Assembly (NCBI GenBank): GCA_003508835.1
Contig: PUFA01000003.1
Location: 7,789,501-7,853,500, forward strand
Direction of reading: 5' to 3'
Length of the DNA stretch: 64,000 bases
DNA from: Eonycteris spelaea
Taxonomy: Eukaryota; Chordata; Mammalia; Chiroptera; Pteropodidae
Below, in pieces: positions 36,966 through 49,839 of this stretch. A program made the position numbers and the translations under genes. Under the pieces are notes generated by a model. That model ran no database searches and was not told where the DNA came from. It worked only from the letters and a program-made list of their open reading frames with translations. Every line of letters starts with the position of its first letter. The first letter of the stretch is position 1.

Positions 36966-37799
36966 CATAGTAATGAGGGATAAATATTGTACTGGAACTC
37001 TAAGCTCTTAGTTTATAGTGCAGTAATTTGGGTGACAACAACAGGAGAAAGGATCCATTAGCACTCTACTGGTTTTTATGGCTAGATGAATTGTTAAAAA
37101 ATGATATGCCTCTATTTTTGAAATTTAAATTCTGGGAAGAAACAAAGATTCAAAGGGAAATAATTTTCCTTGTCCATGAGTGTCTGGAGAAGAATAGAGA
37201 GGGAGTGGGTACATCTGAATATTCTAGTAATAAAGCTTTCTCCTTCCTTTTTTATCCTGGTATGTTCTGTGTTTTACTTTCCACTTTTATTATTGCAGAA
37301 GATTTTACAAAATACATTAGAATTCCCAGTGATATCCAGCAACCAGAGATGGTCAACTATTATTCCAAGTTTCTAATTAAGCCCAATATTTAATAAAAAA
37401 AATAGAAACCAAAATTTGAAGCCCATACATCATGAGGAAGATTTAGAGGTATCTCACAGAAAGTTACCTGTAAATACAATTGAAATTTAAAGTCTATGAT
37501 TAAATATGCAAATCTATGAACTACAAAATTTGGTATTCCAGGTCATAATAATTAAAAGTAACTTAGTATAAAATGGTGGATGAGAAACTAAGTTTTTTCA
37601 TTTCTCAAATATCCTTTCAAAAATTAGATTTCAGTGTCAATAAAGTATACAAAAAAATGTTACAAAAAGAGAACATGCTATTTGGTGGCATATAAAGGAC
37701 CACAATCAGATCGAAGACCAAATGACTGGCCACTTGTTACTTTTTATAATATAATTTCAAGTAAATTATTATTTTTTTAAAAAAAATAAGAAAACCTAC
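36965..37799. other. Unique AT-rich DNA, presumed intron
   Basis: The 121-codon plus-strand frame at 37028-37393 has no recognised homology or splice context, and a second frame overlaps it. It is treated as chance. Confidence 0.5.
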
Positions 37800-37949
37800 C
37801 TGTTTCTTATCTCTAATTGAAGCATCAAGTGATAACTGTTTATCATATAAATTGAAATACTTGTCTTTTTCTGTTAAGAAAGTTGTCTGTAATTTCTGAT
37901 ACTCTTGAGCTAAACGTAGATTTTCTTCTAATGAATCAACTTGTAGTTT
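37800..37949 (-). CDS. Internal coding exon (50 codons) of an unidentified coiled-coil protein
   Basis: Read on the minus strand, this 150-nt block is one uninterrupted frame of 50 codons. It starts KLQVDSLEENLRLAQEYQ and ends LSLDASIRDKKQ. An AG acceptor with a T-rich stretch (tttatcttctag) precedes it. A textbook donor follows it: CAG then gtaggt. It starts and ends in phase 0. Composition is that of an alpha-helical coiled coil: leucines at residues 2, 7, 11, 13, 20, 25, 34, 39 and 41, many Glu, Gln and Lys, and no Pro, Gly, Cys or Trp. Another frame tested closes by the fourth codon. It is not inside a recognised repeat and does not match L1 ORF1. The host gene would run right to left, with 51225-51277 upstream and 35225-35250 downstream. 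I do not recognise the protein; centrosomal, ciliary and trafficking coiled-coil proteins have similar exons. I am confident it is an exon but cannot name the gene. Confidence 0.8.
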
Positions 37950-40380
37950 CTAGAAGATAAATATATATATTTAATTAAAATCATTTTAATTTAAATTTTT
38001 ACATCATTCAAATTATCTAAATATATTATATTATATATTGTAGAAAAATAATAAAACCAAAAAATGCTTTCCTTGACAACAACATGCTCCTTGGATTTAA
38101 TATTTAATTTTCTTTCTTGATGCAGTTTTTTTTTTAACATTGATTCATCGGGTCTAACTTTTGTTCCCCCCTTTCCAGACTTCCTTACATAGCATTTTAG
38201 GAAGTACCCAGTCCTGGAAGTCTCTACTCAGCATCCTAGGAGCCTTCTTGCAGTTTCCCACCCCTTTTCCTCTCTTTAAGTCCCAGTACTTGAGTAGGTA
38301 GAAGACATTTGGGAGCATAGAATCTTATTTACAAAGGGTTCAGAGTGGTGACAGTCACAGAAAACACTCAAAACAGAGAGAAGGAAAGAGTAAAAGACAA
38401 GGTGCAAGGAAATCAACATTTATAAGTGTCCAAAGAGATCTATTATTTATTATTAGTATACTTCACTATATTAAAGGTTAAATCTGTTTTTGTGAGCAGT
38501 TGAAAACTTTGTAACACCTTCCCATGGCTAAATAAATATATGTCAAATCTAATACAAACCGTTTAAAACATAACTTTTGCAACATTACCCATTGTCAAAT
38601 TGGGGGCTACCTGTCATTTTAAATTAGGGGTATGAATTCAGTTTAGTTGCCAATTCTTTTTACCTTTCTAGCACAGAAGATTTTCTCTCTCCTTCAAAAA
38701 TATGGAATTAATCAACTACCTTAAATATTTTCAAACCTGTTACTCTAGTAATTCCTCTTATGAGAATTTATTCTAAGCAAAAAGCTTTATTCATTACAAC
38801 ATTATTTATAACAGTGAAAAATTTTCAAAACACTTCAATGCAGATTAGTCATGATGATAATAATGATGATTAAATAAATAGATATAAAAATAAGCATTGT
38901 GAAGCAATTAAAAGATGTGATTGCCATTACATCAAACTTTAGTATAAATTGTTAAAAATATATACTGTGGTATGAGAATGTGCATAGAGGAAATGTAATT
39001 CAGCAGAAAATTGCCTGTACAAATAATTTTGTATTTACACACTTGAAGATTTATTAAAGTCAACAACATATTTCTCATGAATGCCTGGTATCCATATTGA
39101 TCCCTAATGATTAATACTATGTCATAGCTATTCTTCAAAAAGCCAAAATGATGAACCGAGAACTATTTTAAAGGTCCTTGTCCTAATTCTGGCACAATGA
39201 TTTAAAACGTTAGAAACTTCTATCTAGCAAACTTGCCTAAAATCATGTAGAATTATCCTTTAGTAGGAGGATAAAGTATCTATGAATATTTTTATTTGGT
39301 GGAAATATTTTTGAAAAACTGGTTATAATTTTTATTGATATCTTAATACTAATATTAAAATCTAATCCTCAAGCGATTAACTTAAAACTCTGAGAAATGT
39401 TCTGGAGGCAGGAGGAGGAATCATCCTGAGTTTTTTGTTTGTTTGCTTGATTTAACTAACATAAGCATAACTGATACCTGCGATATTTCACTCCTCAATT
39501 ACGTTTCTTTCAGACCTAGATGGCTACTATACATGTTGAATTTGAGAGGAGTTTTACAAAAGTGGTGGGATTTGCATTAAACCTATTTAATGGAACTTAA
39601 TTGGAGATATATTTGGTACTTTATGCTTTGCTCACTGTGTAATATCTAGTTTTATTTCCAAATAAATATACTTTCAATTTCTGTATCACGCCAGTTCTTA
39701 TTTTATATACATAATTAGAGTAAATACTAAGAATCAAATTGTGTAGTTCTACCAATGAATCTTCAAAACACTGTTATATCAGTCATGGTATTTTATATTA
39801 TCATTTCCCAATAATGAATATATAGAAGGAGTTGCTAATTCGCTACCTACTTCTGAAAGTCAGTGACCTTCAGATGTGCAATGAAGTTTTAAGTTTTTTT
39901 AATTTTAAGTAATGGTATTCTGCTGACACTAAAAATGTTTTTTATGTTTAACTGTGGTTCCACCTCACAACTCTGACTGCTTTAATTTAACCAATAGTAT
40001 TATAACATGCAAGTGAAACAAAGAGGGAATGATAAGTACTGGTGGAAATATGTCTAAGAGAAATAATGCTACCACTACTAGAGCTGAACATTTTAGAAAG
40101 GAATAGTAGTAGATGGTATATAGTAAAGGCACAAAAGATGGGGTTGGCGATATAATGAAAGGGTGAGAAGAAAGAAGAAACTAATAAGATAAATAAGATG
40201 ATGACTTTTGCATGCTCTTAATTCAAATCTCACTGAATATCAGCAGAATCTTACTATTTAAGGTCTTGGCTAAAAGTGAACTTGAAAAATATTTTGTTTT
40301 CTAAGACCATTAAGAAAAACTTGATTGTAATCGTTGTAGGTTAAAATAACTGCATTCTGAGCTGATTTGCAAAATTATTT
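37950..40380. other. Presumed intron, no recognised repeats
   Basis: A pyrimidine-rich stretch lies at 38150-38290. The remainder is AT-rich with nothing recognised. Confidence 0.45.
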
Positions 40381-40510
40381 CATTCATTTCCATTCAGTTA
40401 TTCAGAACTTTTTATTTAGTGACTACTGTATGAGATATAATAATGAACCTCAAGAATTTGCAGTATTGCAGGAAAGATTTCTATCTAAAAAATCACAAAT
40501 ATACAATTAG
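40380..40510 (-). repeat. L2 3' fragment
   Basis: 'cattcagttattcagaac' followed by 'gtgactactgtatgag' is the reverse complement of an L2 end, diverged. Confidence 0.5.
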
Positions 40511-40864
40511 AGAGTAGAATTTGAAAATTCTGCATTTATTTATTTTCCATATATGTTAAATTAACCCAAGAGATCTAAATATTTTCTCGAAACCAGATTT
40601 ACTAATATTTATTCAATTCTCAATATTAATGATTATCAAGATGATGAAACATTGGAAATATGGCTTAGTAAAGAGAAGAGACATGGTCAATACCTGTTAA
40701 TAGCTTCCATCTTATCTAGAATTTAGTAAAAAAGTACTTAGCTTGATGATTTTTCCTTCTATTACCTTGAATTATTTGTTAAACTTTCATGTTTGGGGAA
40801 TATTACAGCTTTTTATCCCAATATTTTATTAGGAAATAAAGATTATGTTTATAAAGGGCAGAAC

Positions 40865-40985
40865 AAAACTTAGCAAGTTCCATGAGGGTTGAGACCATCA
40901 TTTTGTTCATCCTGAAGGTATACGGCACAAAGCAGAGCTGGGATCACTGGGTGCACATGTTTTCCATAAATGAATAAATACACAG
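40865..40985 (+). repeat. L2 3' end
   Basis: 'agttccatgagggttgagac' then 'cattttgttcatcctgaagg' then 'aaatgaataaataca' follows the forward L2 terminus. Confidence 0.65.
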
Positions 40986-42295
40986 AATACCAGTTGGAAA
41001 TACATATATTTAGTACTTTAGAACCTCACAGTTTATCTGCCCACTTCTATGGAAAAACCTATTGATGATATAACCACCTATTATAATGAAGCACATTTAT
41101 ATTATCTGATACAATACTACTAGAGAGATGAAGCTACCTTTCATTGTAAGTCAATAGGTCATGCTGGTCACATATAACCAGTCTCTTGTGTTTTTTGATC
41201 TGTATCATCCATATTTCATGTTTAATTAGGCCTGATGCATTCACTGTCAAGACCAAGTGCATAAACCTTTACCAAGACCTATATAATATTGGAGTATTAC
41301 AGAGTACTGCTATCTGTTGAATGCAGCAGAGTAATGTTACACATTGAGACCTGTGGAAGTCCAGTCAGATACACTTGCCCTCAAGAAAGTCTATGTCCAT
41401 TTGAACTGGTTTTGTTTGTTTGTTTTTAATTTAAAATACACTAATGCCAAAGAAAATTACAAGAAAAAAGCTTAAACAATCCAGAAAGATGGTTATAATT
41501 AAAAGCTTTGCACCATTCATGTATGTGCAGAAAACCACAGAGCTTTTTTTTACAAATACTTTAATGTAATTAAATCAGTGTCCAAGTCTAAATTTATAGT
41601 ATTGTGTCATCTATACTCTGTTACTTTTTTTAAAAAAAGAAATTTCTGCATTTTTTTTCCACTTTAGTATTAAGAAAAAAATCATTATCATCTCAATAGT
41701 TGAATTAATTAATTTTCACTCAGAGGTGTCAACACAATATTATCATTATCTCACTGAAATATTGGTATATATAATCTGTATTCACACTTATGCAAATCTA
41801 TCCATAGTCACACCTCTGCCTCTCTCTTGTGCATATTCAACAATGCCCATATCAGAAAAGTCATTTGAAAAAGAATAGAAAGGAAATCTATTTCCTCAGT
41901 TACTCTTAATACAGTCATTTGGATAGTTTCCCAGGCAGAGAGGCTAGCTAGGTCCTTCTTTCAAGTATGTATTATAAGAGAGTTGTCATTTTTTGACCCA
42001 GTTTTAATTCTACCTGTCCTATCTGATAGGATTTTGTACAGTTGTCTCAGATGATCTTTTCTGATGATCTGTTTGTCATCTCCTGATTTTTTATTATTAA
42101 TAGTTTACTACAGACAGCTCCTTGCTTTCTTGCATCTCACCAGGACTCTGCTGCCACGTCCATGTTCTTACCCGAATTGCACCACACTCACTTTAGTCCC
42201 ATGGTTGAAAGGAATTGACTTCCTACTAGAATACCAGAAAAAAAATGTTGTACTGCTGGTATTTATTGATCAATTGTAATCCAGAGCATCTCACA
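40985..42295. other. Presumed intron, no recognised repeats
   Basis: A (GTTT)n stretch lies near 41408-41428. The 71-codon plus frame at 42064-42279 is not supported as coding. Confidence 0.45.
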
Positions 42296-42560
42296 TCTAG
42301 TTTTTCATTCATTTACTTATTTGTTCATTTAATAATTTGTTTAGCAAATACTTAGTAAGTTTACTCTATGGGTCCAACTCGATGGCTACACCAGGGATTA
42401 AAAAAGATAAGATGTGACTCCTATTGATTCTATCAAGTGGAACTGATTCTACCAGGTGGGGGAGCAGGGTCAGAAAAGTCTTCATAGAAGAAATAATCAG
42501 TGACCTGAATCTTAGAAGAGCCATTTTATTTGGCAGGAATAAAAGTTGTCCTGCCACACA
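42295..42560 (-). mobile_element. L2 LINE 3' region
   Basis: 'tcattcatttacttatttg' and 'tttagcaaatacttagtaag', followed by 'cagaaaagtcttcatagaag' and 'gacctgaatcttagaagag', follow L2 in reverse orientation. Confidence 0.6.
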
Positions 42561-45500
42561 GAGCAGTATATATCTGAGTAAAGTTGGGTGAGTCAGTAGA
42601 GAGAAATATTTTCTTGGCTCCTTTAAGACTATTAGGTTATTGTTACCTGTGACTTGTGAATTAGATTTTCATAGTGTTACATGTTCAGTCATCTCTTGAC
42701 TTTATGATATTATTAACAATGTAAACAATGAAATGTAGCCACATTATAACAATGCTTTATTCCAAGTACCAATGTTTCAGTAGCATGTGATCCTGTATGT
42801 ATGCTCACCCATTACACCATTGATACCATACCATTAAATCCCCACGGTCCCTGAATATGCCTTTGACACATCTCTGCCAGTTTAGGGCACTGTATTGGTA
42901 ATTTAGTACTCGGGATGCTTTGATGTTAGTAAAGCAGGCATCAGACTAATTCATAGAATGTGTAGTGGGTAGACTTTAGAAAAAAAATGAGACATGTAGG
43001 TTCTAAGTCTTTTTGTGAACACTGTTGCTTCAAAAGCATTCCCTTTGATTAATGGGAATTAGTGTGGTAAACACAAATGCTTAAAATATGTGCCAATTCT
43101 CTAATGATGTAAGAGAGGGAGAAAAGATATACTTTGTTAAGTACATCACCTACTGTGTGCATAGAGACACTACTGCATTGCTGCTCCATTAAAATCTATA
43201 TACCAATTACTACAGAAAAGGAGGGTTATTCCCAGTGTTTCCAAGGAGAAAGTCTGTAAGGACGATATGTGTGATACCCTGAAACCTCAAAGGAGCAAGT
43301 AACTGTTTTAACTCTCCCAGGACTCACTTCCTTGTCTATGCTGCCATGGAAACCAGTCTCTTGTCCAACATGAGTTCTCTGATAATTAGTCTTGAACAAT
43401 CTTGATTTTTAAATGAACAAATCAGTCCTCTGTATCAACATTGTTACATGCCTAAAACTCTACATATTATTATGTTTGACAAAATGCTCTCTATTCACCA
43501 ATTTTGTGAAAAAATACTAATTGAGTAACCTGTTTACACAAAGAACTCCAGAAAACACTGTGCGTGGTCAAATAGTAGCTTAATGACATTGTTTGATGAA
43601 AGCTTGCCAGCTGACCAGTTAAACTTGTCCCTGCTAGAGTCCAGGGGATTCTGTCTTAATCTACCCCACCGCACGAACAAATATGACTCCATACAGAACT
43701 ATTTATCTTAGATCCCTGATGGCGTTACAATTTAGCTACTGCTGATGTACTTAAAAATTTACTAATGGACACCATGACATTGCTTCTTAGAACTCAGAAA
43801 AGATTTACTGGGAATTTATGAATACTTTGTATTAACCCTGCTTGTTCCTTATTATTTTTGAGTCTGTTCAATCTATACATTTGACCAGGAATTATTGATA
43901 ACAGCATGAAAAAATACACATTTTCAGGGCCAAAGAACTTGCAATCAGATAAGGGAATTGAGGCATTCACAAAGCAAACTACATCAGAATACATTATATC
44001 TGAAAAAAAGGATAAAAGATATAGCCAAACAATAATCGTAGTTTCATGAGAGGTCAGTTTCAGTGAAAATGATGAACAAAGTTTCAAGGAAGGGTCAGTT
44101 TTTGAACAGATTTTGAAGATATTTTATATACAGCTCCCTGTACGTGCTCCTGGCAAGGAAAATCTGGCCTAGAAACACTAGAAACAAGCCTAGATGCTTG
44201 TTAAATATTAAAAAGTGTCGATGGATGTGGGTTTGTGTTCCCAAAAAAGGAATAATTAACTCTATGTTGACTGTAGCATTTCTCCTATAACTATTTAATG
44301 GCTTCAGGAAATGCTATACAAATGCCACTTACATTTGCTATTTAATTTCCAGATGATATTTTCCTTCACTATAATTGTATGTCCCCTCAAAGTACTCAGT
44401 ATAATTAGAGAAACAAATCATATTATGAGAAAAAGAAAGTAAAAATCAGTGCCATGCATAATCTATATCCCAATAAATTTTCCAACTTAAAACATATGCT
44501 TTAAATGGTTAAATTATATGTATATCTTAAGTGATAGTCATAGTATAATTTTCCTACATTTATTAATTAAATAAACTTTAAATTTTAACCCTGAACATAT
44601 ATTGAGATTTGAGTTTAATAATGTATCTCTAATATTGCTTAAGATTGTTAAGCAGAAACATACTTGTATATTATTTCCTTGTTAAATATTCCTATGCATT
44701 ATTTAATTACATTTTAATTCTATCACAATTTAATTATATTTCAATTTGTCAATATTTTAAAATATATTTTTAAAGTCTGCTGCTCTTTTCTTTTACCCAT
44801 TTTATGTGAAAGACTGAACGATTTCCTCTTCATGTGCACCTCCTGCTTTGAATAGTTTAAGATTTAGAAGGTTTGCTATTTACTCACATTTTAATGATAT
44901 ACATTTCCACTTCACTGGTGGAAAAGGCTGATCAGTCACAGAAAGGTCAGTTAACACTAAATAGACCCTTTCTTTATGTAATTACAAAGAATAATATCTT
45001 TGTGCTGATGGCACTGCACATGGAGTGGGTGATGCAGAGAATTAATGCGATGCCTTGTTGGCCCATGGGATAGAGATTCCAATACAATAACCACAACTTA
45101 TTCTAATTATGCAGTTTTAAAAGGTCATCAGCAAAAAGAGTTAAGGAATTATCAACTAACTTTATGATAAAGTAATAGCATACTACATAAATGTAGAAAC
45201 TATAAGAATGGTACCTAGGAACTATTACAAATCAGAAAAAGACTGACCTAGATAGTTCCAGGACATACATTATGGCATAAATTAAGTAAACTCATTGAAA
45301 AATTAAAATTTATGATACTCATAACTTCCCACTGATGTGGTCAGGTAACCTGATCTTACCTTATATTCACAAAAAAAAGTTTAACTTTGAAAATATTTTT
45401 TGTTTAATGCCAATTTTATTGCAACATCCATGTTATTCTATAATTTAAATATTTTTTTAAAAAAATACATGTATAATGCATTATACATATAATTATGTAT

Positions 45501-45665
45501 AATTATATGTATATGTATAATAATATAAATGGTTATTTTATACATAAATGATAGATACATGATGTAGAAAATTAAAGCCCCTCTTTACAACAATAGCCAT
45601 TTTTATACCCTAGAAATAGTATTAACAATTTGGTGCAAGTCTTTAAGGAATAGAAATGTAAAAGA
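42560..45665. other. Presumed intron; a possible L2 remnant only
   Basis: At 43850-44100 'agggccaaagaacttgcaat' and 'gatgaacaaagtttcaagga' vaguely recall L2 in reverse. Very AT-rich between 44450 and 44780. Confidence 0.4.
45469..45488. repeat. Perfect 20-bp palindrome
   Basis: ATGTATAATGCATTATACAT equals its own reverse complement. It lies in an AT-rich, locally self-complementary stretch (45461-45535). Confidence 0.95.
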
Positions 45666-45669
45666 AATT

Positions 45670-45790
45670 TTTTACACTGAGAATGAGAAAATGAAAGCCT
45701 GGAAAGTCAGTTTTTTGTCCAAAGTCACACAGGAAGAAGTGGCATTAAGGCTACAATACAGTCTGATTTCAGTCCAGCACCATTTCTGAG
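45670..45790 (-). repeat. MIR SINE fragment
   Basis: 'tccaaagtcacacaggaag' followed by 'gtctgatttcagtccagcac' is the reverse MIR core and 5' part. Confidence 0.65.
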
Positions 45791-46239
45791 TATGTATCAT
45801 GTTTAATCTTGGATGTGGATTACAAAGCCCTTAAGGTTTTAGACTGATACGTTTGTATGCTCTGATTTCTGAATACTCTAGTGAATTACATAAGTCTTTC
45901 AAAATAAACTGGATGCTCATTGAGAGAAGAGTTCTTTGAGTTTTTTTAAGCCTCAGTGTCTTTTCCTTGAATTCAGGGTCAGAAAACATTTGGGCCATTG
46001 TTACAGAAATGCCAAATATGAGAAGTACAGTAAACAATTTGCTGTCTAATAAAATATCTTATTGATAGATATTATTAATGCTCTTTCTCTTTTGCTCCTC
46101 TCAGTTAGATATTCAGTCAGATATTCCCCTTTCTGAGAAATAAACATCATGAGTATCTCTAATCACCTGATGCTGATTTCACATTAGGGCACTGTCCATA
46201 CTTTGCAACGTATCTCAAGCAGAAACAGGATTTAAAATA

Positions 46240-47130
46240 ACTAAAGCAGAAGACATACAAATGGCCAAAAGACACATGAAAAGATCCTCAACATTAGTAA
46301 TCACCGGGGAAATTCAAACCAAAGCCACAATGAGATATCACCTCACACCCATCAGAATGGCTATTATCAAAGACAACAACAAGTGTTGATGAGGATGTGA
46401 AGAAAAGGGAATACTCTTGCACTGTTGGTGGGATTATAAACTAGTGCAATCACTAAGGAAAATAGTACAGAGACTCCAAAGAAATTTTAAAACAGAACTA
46501 CCATATGACCCAGCAATCCTACTTCTGGGTTTTTATCTGAAAGATAAACAATAATTTAAAAAGATATATGCTCCCTGATGTTCACTTTATTTGAACATTA
46601 TTTACAATAGCCAAGACATGGAAATAACCTATGAGTCCATTGATAAATGGATAAAGAAGATATATACAATGGATATTACTCAGTCATAAAAAATGAAAGC
46701 TTGACATTTGCAATGAAATGGATGGACCTAGAGAGTACAATGTTAAGTAAAATAAGTCAGAGAAAGACGAATACCATATAATCTCACTTAGATATGGAAT
46801 CTAAAAAACAAAACAAGCAAACAAAACAGACACAAACTCATAGATACAGAGAACAAACTGATGGTTGCCAGAGGGGGGTTGGTGGGATGAGTGGAAAAGG
46901 GGAAGGGGATTAAGAAGTACAAACTGTCATATATAAAATAAGTCACAGCATATAACATACAGCATAGGTAATAGAGTCGATAACATAGTAACTACGTATG
47001 GTGATAGATGGTTGCTAGACTTACTGTGGTGATAACTCTGTATGGTACATAAATGTTGAATCGCTACATTGTACACCTGAAACTAACATAATATTTTGTC
47101 AAATATAATTAAAAATAAACTTAAAATAAA
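46240..47130 (+). mobile_element. LINE-1, 5'-truncated (end of ORF2 and complete 3' UTR)
   Basis: It begins in the last part of ORF2 ('acaaatggccaaaagacac', 'tatcacctcacacccatcag', 'ttgcactgttggtgggatta'). It continues through 'accatatgacccagcaatcc' into the 3' UTR and ends 'gtacacctgaaactaacata' plus an A-rich tail. Indels and substitutions are moderate. The 3' UTR matches those of the L1s at 6.0 and 49.4 kb. Confidence 0.92.
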
Positions 47131-47222
47131 ATACCTAAGGCAATTTCTATAGATACTCATTTTGATGTATCTACTCTCCAAAATAACTTAATCTCCATAT
47201 GAAAAAAAATCATATTCTAGAA

Positions 47223-47441
47223 CAGGGTTCAACAAACTATGACTCTCCAGCCAAATCCAGCTCACTTCCTATTTTCATAAATAAATGTTTTTAGAGCGAA
47301 ATCACCTCATTCACTTACATATTATCTATGGCTGCTTTTGCTTTGCAGTGGCAGATTTCGTAATTGTGATAGAGATGCATGGACTGTAAAGACTAACATA
47401 TTTATGATTTTTCCCTTTATGCAAAAAGTTTGCTGACCCTG
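47223..47441 (+). mobile_element. Palindromic non-autonomous hAT DNA transposon
   Basis: The ends 'cagggttcaacaaact' and 'agtttgctgaccctg' are inverted repeats with the CAGGG start typical of hAT elements. The body has 'ccaaatccagctcacttcct' and 'attatctatggctgctttt', known from a very common short mammalian family. The flanks share CTAGA, the remains of a target-site duplication with the usual hAT nTCTAGAn preference. Confidence 0.85.
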
Positions 47442-48393
47442 CCTAGACTCTTAATTAATATATTAGTATCACGCAAAACAAAGTTACAATTTAGACCTCT
47501 CATTCAAGATCTATTTGCATTGTACTTACCCTAATATAGAGAAACTGCTAGAAAACACTTAAAAAAAAATTTTTTTCCAAAAGAGGCACAAACTAAGGAG
47601 ACACAGTCAATTAATAATTTTAAAATGTCTCCAAATTCTTAAAAAAATGTGAGGTGCTTGGGAGCTTTCTAAGTATTGAGTATTGTACTTTCAAAATGGA
47701 TGCAATAACTTTGCAGAGAGTTGTCAGAGTTGTTAAAATACTTAAAGCAATGGTCAAATCTATTTACCCCACACCTTTATTAAATGTAGTTCATATAGGT
47801 CTTACATTATAGGAAGCTAGAGGTCTGTTCGTTTTTCTAGGTCTGCAACTTCTGTTTTGGGGGTCCAGAATTAACTTTCTGTTGCCAAGTTTAAGTTTAA
47901 TTTTGCGGGTGACGTAAGTGTCCATTCATTTGCAAACTGGTTAAGTAAAACGTGGAGGTCACCAACCATGAAAGACTGTAAAATGATTAGAAGAAATGCA
48001 TTGCAACTAAGCAAATAAGCATAGCATCTGTGGGCTGCTTACCGAATCTTAACAGGAGGCCCCAGAAGGGTACAGGCTGGGACTAAACTTGGTCTCCAGC
48101 TGAACCTCTCTCAGGACTGTGCCACTGGACACCTACTACACAAAGCCACACTAATAAGACCGGGAGCCTTAGGAGCTTTGCTTAGTACATAGAAACAGAC
48201 ACAGAAAGGCGCCAAAATGGAAAGACAAAGAAGCAGAAATCATATGATAGACAGTATAGAGATCCATGGATAATGGAATCAAACAATCTAACAGATGCAG
48301 AGTCCAAAATGCTAGTTATAAAGATGCTCAATGAACTTAGGGAAAGTATAGATAAACTCAGTGAGAACTTTAACAAAGAGATAAAAAATAAAA

Positions 48394-49150
48394 ATGGAAA
48401 TAGAAATTATAAAAGGAAACCAGTCAGAGATGAACACATTATCTGAGATGAAGAGTATATTAGAGGGAATAAGTAGAGTGTATAAAGAAGAGGATCAAAT
48501 CACTGATATAGAGGATGGGGAAGCCAAGGACATCCAATCAAAATGGCAAGAAAGAAGAAGCCAAGACTATAATAATATTCAAGAAGCCTATGGGACAAAA
48601 TTAAATGTAAAAACATCTGGGTCATTGGGGTACCTGAAAAGGAACAAGAAGTTGAAGAGCTATTTGAAGAAATGATGATGGAAAACTTCCCTGATCTAAT
48701 GAAGGAAAAAGACATACCACACCAGAAAGGTTAGAGAGTCTCCAAAAAGATGAATCCAAAGAGGTCCACACCAAGTCACATTATAATTAAAATGCCAAAG
48801 GTTATACACAAAGAGAGAATCTTAAAGAGATTCAGCAAGAGAAAAGCAGTTAATTATCTATGAGAGAACACCCATAAGACTGGCAGCTGATTTCTCAAAA
48901 GAAACAATGCAGGACAGAAGGGCTTGGCACAAAATATTCATTCAGTGTGATGAAAATCCAGGATCTACGACCAAGAATACTTTATTCGGCAAAGTTATCA
49001 TTTTAGTGTCAAAGGACAGATAAAGAGCTTCCCAGACAACACAAACAAAAACAAAAACAAAAACAAACAAACAAAAAACAACTAAAGGAATTTATCACCA
49101 CCAAGCCAATTTTACAGGAAATGTTGGAGGGACTTTTTAAAGAACAAACA
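48394..49150 (+). pseudogene. L1 ORF1 relic, frameshifted
   Basis: The first frame (93 codons) holds the end of the coiled coil, with EEDQITDIEDGEAKDIQ in the place of the conserved ORF1p heptads. After a frameshift near 48590 the neighbouring frame continues with IWVIGVPEKEQEVEELFEE and MMMENFPDLMKEKD. It then runs through the RNA-binding domain to KERILKRF-type and ISQKK-type remnants with stops. All ORF1p regions are present in order, so only small lesions broke it. Confidence 0.85.
49038..49081. repeat. (CAAAA)n-rich tract
   Basis: Repeated CAAAAA and CAAA units lie inside the L1 ORF1 3' part. Confidence 0.9.
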
Positions 49151-49839
49151 TGTATCAAAAAACATGAAAAAAAAATGGTAACAACTACATTCCTATCAAT
49201 AAGTACCTCAAATGGAAAAGAATTAAGTGCTCCAACCAAAAGATAGGGTGGCTGAATGGGTAAGAAAATAAGACTCCTACATATGTTGCCTATAGGAGAC
49301 TCACTTCGGATTAACAACACACACAGACTAAAATGAAGGGGATAAAAAAGATATTGCCTTGAGGGACCTAGAGGGTATTGCACTGAATGAAGCTAATCAG
49401 ATAGAGAAGGACAAGTACTGCATGATTTCACACACATGTGGAATCTAAAAAAAAAACAAACAACAAAAAAACCAGAAACAAACTCATATTTTGAGAGCTA
49501 CTAAATGGGAGGGAGGTTGGGGGAGGTGAAAAATGGCAAAGGGATTAAAAAGTACAAATGGATAGTTACAAAATAGACATGGACATACAAAGTGTAGCAT
49601 AAGGAAAATAGTTAATAATGTAATAAATATGTAGGGGGTAAGAGGTACTAGATTTAGTGGGGTGATCACTTTGTGAGTTATATAGATCTTTAAGCACTAT
49701 GCCATACAACTGCAACTAATATATTATCGTATGCCAACTATAACAGAAAAAAAACCCAACTCATTAAATTGTACAATGTAAATATGAGCAATTAATTGTC
49801 TATTATATTTCAATAAAGCTGGCAATTTTTTTTTTTAAT

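Noticed and set aside
37028..37393. 121-codon plus-strand frame
   Set aside because: No recognisable motif, overlapped by a second plus frame, no promoter or splice context. Length is within chance for 64 kb on six frames.
49009..49383. 124-codon minus-strand frame
   Set aside because: It is the antisense of an L1 ORF1/ORF2 relic and a CAAAA tract.
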